Source: Frankia sp. AgB32 (lineage in GTDB: Bacteria; Actinomycetota; Actinomycetes; Frankiales; Frankiaceae). Taken from it: a DNA stretch of 33,538 nt. Numbering within the stretch: the stretch's first letter is position 1; each line of letters begins with the position of its first letter. Shown here in pieces: positions 32,015-33,538 of this stretch. The stretch spans positions 1-33,538 of the forward strand of contig NZ_JALKFX010000099.1 in assembly GCF_023243045.1 (NCBI RefSeq). Direction: 5' to 3'. A program made the translations under genes and the position numbers. The notes below the pieces were generated by a model. It did no database searches and was not told the DNA's origin. It worked only from the letters and a program-made list of their open reading frames with translations.

Positions 32015-33406
32015 ATGAAGTTCCGACCTCTCGGAGTCGCGCTGGTGGCAGGCGGCGGCGTGGCGCTAGCCGCCCTGCCGGCCTCTCCAGCCGCTGCACT
32101 CAACGACGACCAGCCCCTCATCAGCGACAACGCCTACCCGCCGGTCAGCTGCGCCGGTGCCACCGGCACGGGCACAGTCAGCAAGTCCGTGGTGCTCGCC
32201 GGCGAGAGCGTCGTGTTCAGCGGCTGCGGATTCGTCCCCGGAACCGCCGTCAGCATCGAGGTCAACGGCGTCCCACGCACGACCACGATCGCGGGCCACT
32301 CCGGTGCCTTCAGCGTCCCTCTGAACTTCCCGACCGCCGGCCAGCAGCACCTCTCCGCCTCCGGCAGGGGACTGCTGACCACGGGAACGACCGCGGTCGG
32401 GCCCGGAACGGGGAGGCCGCCCGTCAAGGACGCCCCGATCCTCGGTGACGACACCGGCGGCGGCCTGTTCGATGACAAGGATGGTCACGGCGGCGGCCTG
32501 TTCGATGACAAGGATGGTCACGGCGGCGGCCTGTTCGATGACAAGGATGGTCACGGCGGCGGCGGCCGGTACGACGGCGAGGACGCGCCGGTCCTCCTGC
32601 CCGCCCCAGGCACGGCGGCTGCCCCGGTGACCACGCCGGCCGGTCCGGCCACCGGAGGCGTCGCCGCGCCGGGTACCGGCGTTGTTCCCCCGGCGCCCGG
32701 CACCGCGCCGGCGCCGGCCCCCGTCGGTCCGGTCGTCCCGCCGATCAACATCGGCCTGGCCGCGTCGCTCGACCCGGCCGCGTCGTGGAGGCCGACGACA
32801 CGCATCGTCACCGCGAACGTGCTGGTCATCGGCATTGACGAGGATGGCATCCACGGCCTGCCCTTCGACCCGCGCTGGATCCCCAACTTCATCGGCAGCT
32901 TCCTCGACAAGGACAAGGACCACGACAAGGACCACGACAAGGACGGCCACGGCGGTGGCGGTGTCGGCAACTGCTTCGGCAATGTCGGTGGTGACAGGGA
33001 CGGCAAGGACGGCAAGGACAACTGGGGCGACAAGAACGGGACCAAGGACGCCCAGGCCTCCGAACTCAGCGACAAGGACGGCAAGGACGGCAAGGACTTC
33101 GCCGACAAGGACGGCAAGGACGGCAAGGACTTCGCCGACAAGGACCACAAGGACGGCGTGGACGGCAACGGCGTCCCGTGTGTCGTCGCCGGAGTAGGCG
33201 TCGGCGTCGTCGGCGGCGGCGGCGGTGTGGGTGCCGGCGCGGCTGCGCCCGGCGGCGGCGCACTGCCGTTCACCGGAGTCGAGACCGGGGCGCTGGCCTC
33301 GATCGCGGTAGCTCTGCTCGGCGGAGGCGCGCTGCTGCGGGTCGCCGCCCGTCGCCGCCGCATCGTCGGCGCGACCCCGGCCACCGTGACCAGGACCGAG
33401 GCCTGA
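32015..33406 (+). CDS. Sortase-anchored Asp/Lys/Gly-repeat surface protein
   Basis: The secreted, wall-linked protein has a Sec signal (MKFRPLGVALVAGG...PAAA, cleavage near residue 28). An N-terminal Ig-like domain with two Cys (SCAGATG and FSGCGFVPG) follows. Three identical 11-residue repeats GGGLFDDKDGH come next (residues 148-180), then a Pro/Ala linker. A region of DKDG/KDGKD repeats runs from about residue 295 to 385, with two further Cys (GNCFGNVGG, VPCVVAG). The C-terminus has LPFTG (417-421), a hydrophobic helix and RRRR, a sortase signal, with an extra 14 residues after the Arg cluster. DxDG-type repeats could bind calcium (inference). ATG 32015 has GGGAG about nine bases upstream. 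No similar named protein is recognised. It lies beside polysaccharide genes with its own promoter. Confidence 0.85.
   Translation: MKFRPLGVALVAGGGVALAALPASPAAALNDDQPLISDNAYPPVSCAGATGTGTVSKSVVLAGESVVFSGCGFVPGTAVSIEVNGVPRTTTIAGHSGAFSVPLNFPTAGQQHLSASGRGLLTTGTTAVGPGTGRPPVKDAPILGDDTGGGLFDDKDGHGGGLFDDKDGHGGGLFDDKDGHGGGGRYDGEDAPVLLPAPGTAAAPVTTPAGPATGGVAAPGTGVVPPAPGTAPAPAPVGPVVPPINIGLAASLDPAASWRPTTRIVTANVLVIGIDEDGIHGLPFDPRWIPNFIGSFLDKDKDHDKDHDKDGHGGGGVGNCFGNVGGDRDGKDGKDNWGDKNGTKDAQASELSDKDGKDGKDFADKDGKDGKDFADKDHKDGVDGNGVPCVVAGVGVGVVGGGGGVGAGAAAPGGGALPFTGVETGALASIAVALLGGGALLRVAARRRRIVGATPATVTRTEA
32456..32554. repeat. 33-bp perfect tandem repeat (3 copies) in the surface-protein gene
   Basis: Three identical 33-base units (32456-32488, 32489-32521, 32522-32554) encode GGGLFDDKDGH each time. 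Absence of even silent changes points to recent expansion or ongoing homogenisation. Confidence 0.95.
32906..33156. repeat. Degenerate GACAAGGAC-type repeat tract encoding Asp-Lys-Asp/Lys-Asp-Gly
   Basis: Units such as GACAAGGACCAC, GACGGCAAGGAC and the longer block ending KDFADKDGKDG recur through this stretch. They encode an alternating acidic/basic/Gly sequence with internal duplication (KDGKDFAD occurs twice in a row). Confidence 0.8.
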
Positions 33407-33427
33407 TCCAGGCCGGTCCCTCCCGGT

Positions 33428-33538
<111 letters not shown>

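Noticed and set aside
32456-32554. Possible CRISPR-like array
   Set aside because: The units are directly adjacent with no spacers and encode an in-frame peptide repeat inside a clear secreted protein.

Overview
The window is GC-rich DNA from a filamentous-type actinobacterium, most likely Frankia or a close relative. This is inferred from very high GC, frequent GTG starts, 4-base operon overlaps, sepH, a polyphosphate glucokinase, and a fasR-fabD-fabH-acpP-fabF-accD fatty-acid cluster. No tRNA, rRNA, CRISPR array or insertion sequence was found.

Layout. Positions 1-2623 hold an LCP-family cell-wall glycopolymer ligase (open at the left edge), convergent with a YihY/BrkB membrane protein. 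Positions 2782-6383 (minus) carry a small zinc-ribbon protein, the cell-division protein SepH and polyphosphate glucokinase. Positions 6698-8277 (plus) are moaA-mobA for molybdenum cofactor, followed by a small minus-strand membrane protein. Positions 9179-12471 (plus) pair a lipoprotein with a divergent FtsH-like membrane AAA metalloprotease that has a glycine-rich insertion. Positions 12499-13932 (minus) encode an MFS exporter. Positions 14030-14637 (plus) hold a promoter overlapped by an SOS box and a truncated DUF222 (13E12-type) gene. Positions 14715-22042 (minus) are the FAS II/acyl-CoA carboxylase cluster headed by the PucR-type regulator FasR. Positions 22140-23747 carry an S4 RNA-binding protein, a lytic transglycosylase lipoprotein and a tyrosine phosphatase.

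Positions 23835-33406 form a surface-polysaccharide locus: NeuD-type acyltransferase, sugar-nucleotide epimerase, WbpM/CapD-type dehydratase, Wzc-like tyrosine kinase/co-polymerase, a DUF4012 membrane protein, and a sortase-anchored Asp/Lys/Gly-repeat protein. The genes look like one functional unit: sugar-nucleotide synthesis and modification, chain-length control by phosphorylation (with a nearby phosphatase as possible partner), and a wall-anchored acidic/basic repeat protein. A shared 10-base motif links the control regions of the dehydratase/kinase pair and the surface protein.

The right edge (from about 33428) is a G/C hairpin running into about 75 uninterrupted C residues. It is best read as a sequencing or assembly artefact at a contig end.

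The points most worth following up are the SOS-box promoter of the truncated DUF222 gene, the FtsH-like protease with its lipoprotein partner, the palindrome upstream of fabD, and the polysaccharide/surface-protein locus with its palindromic promoter.
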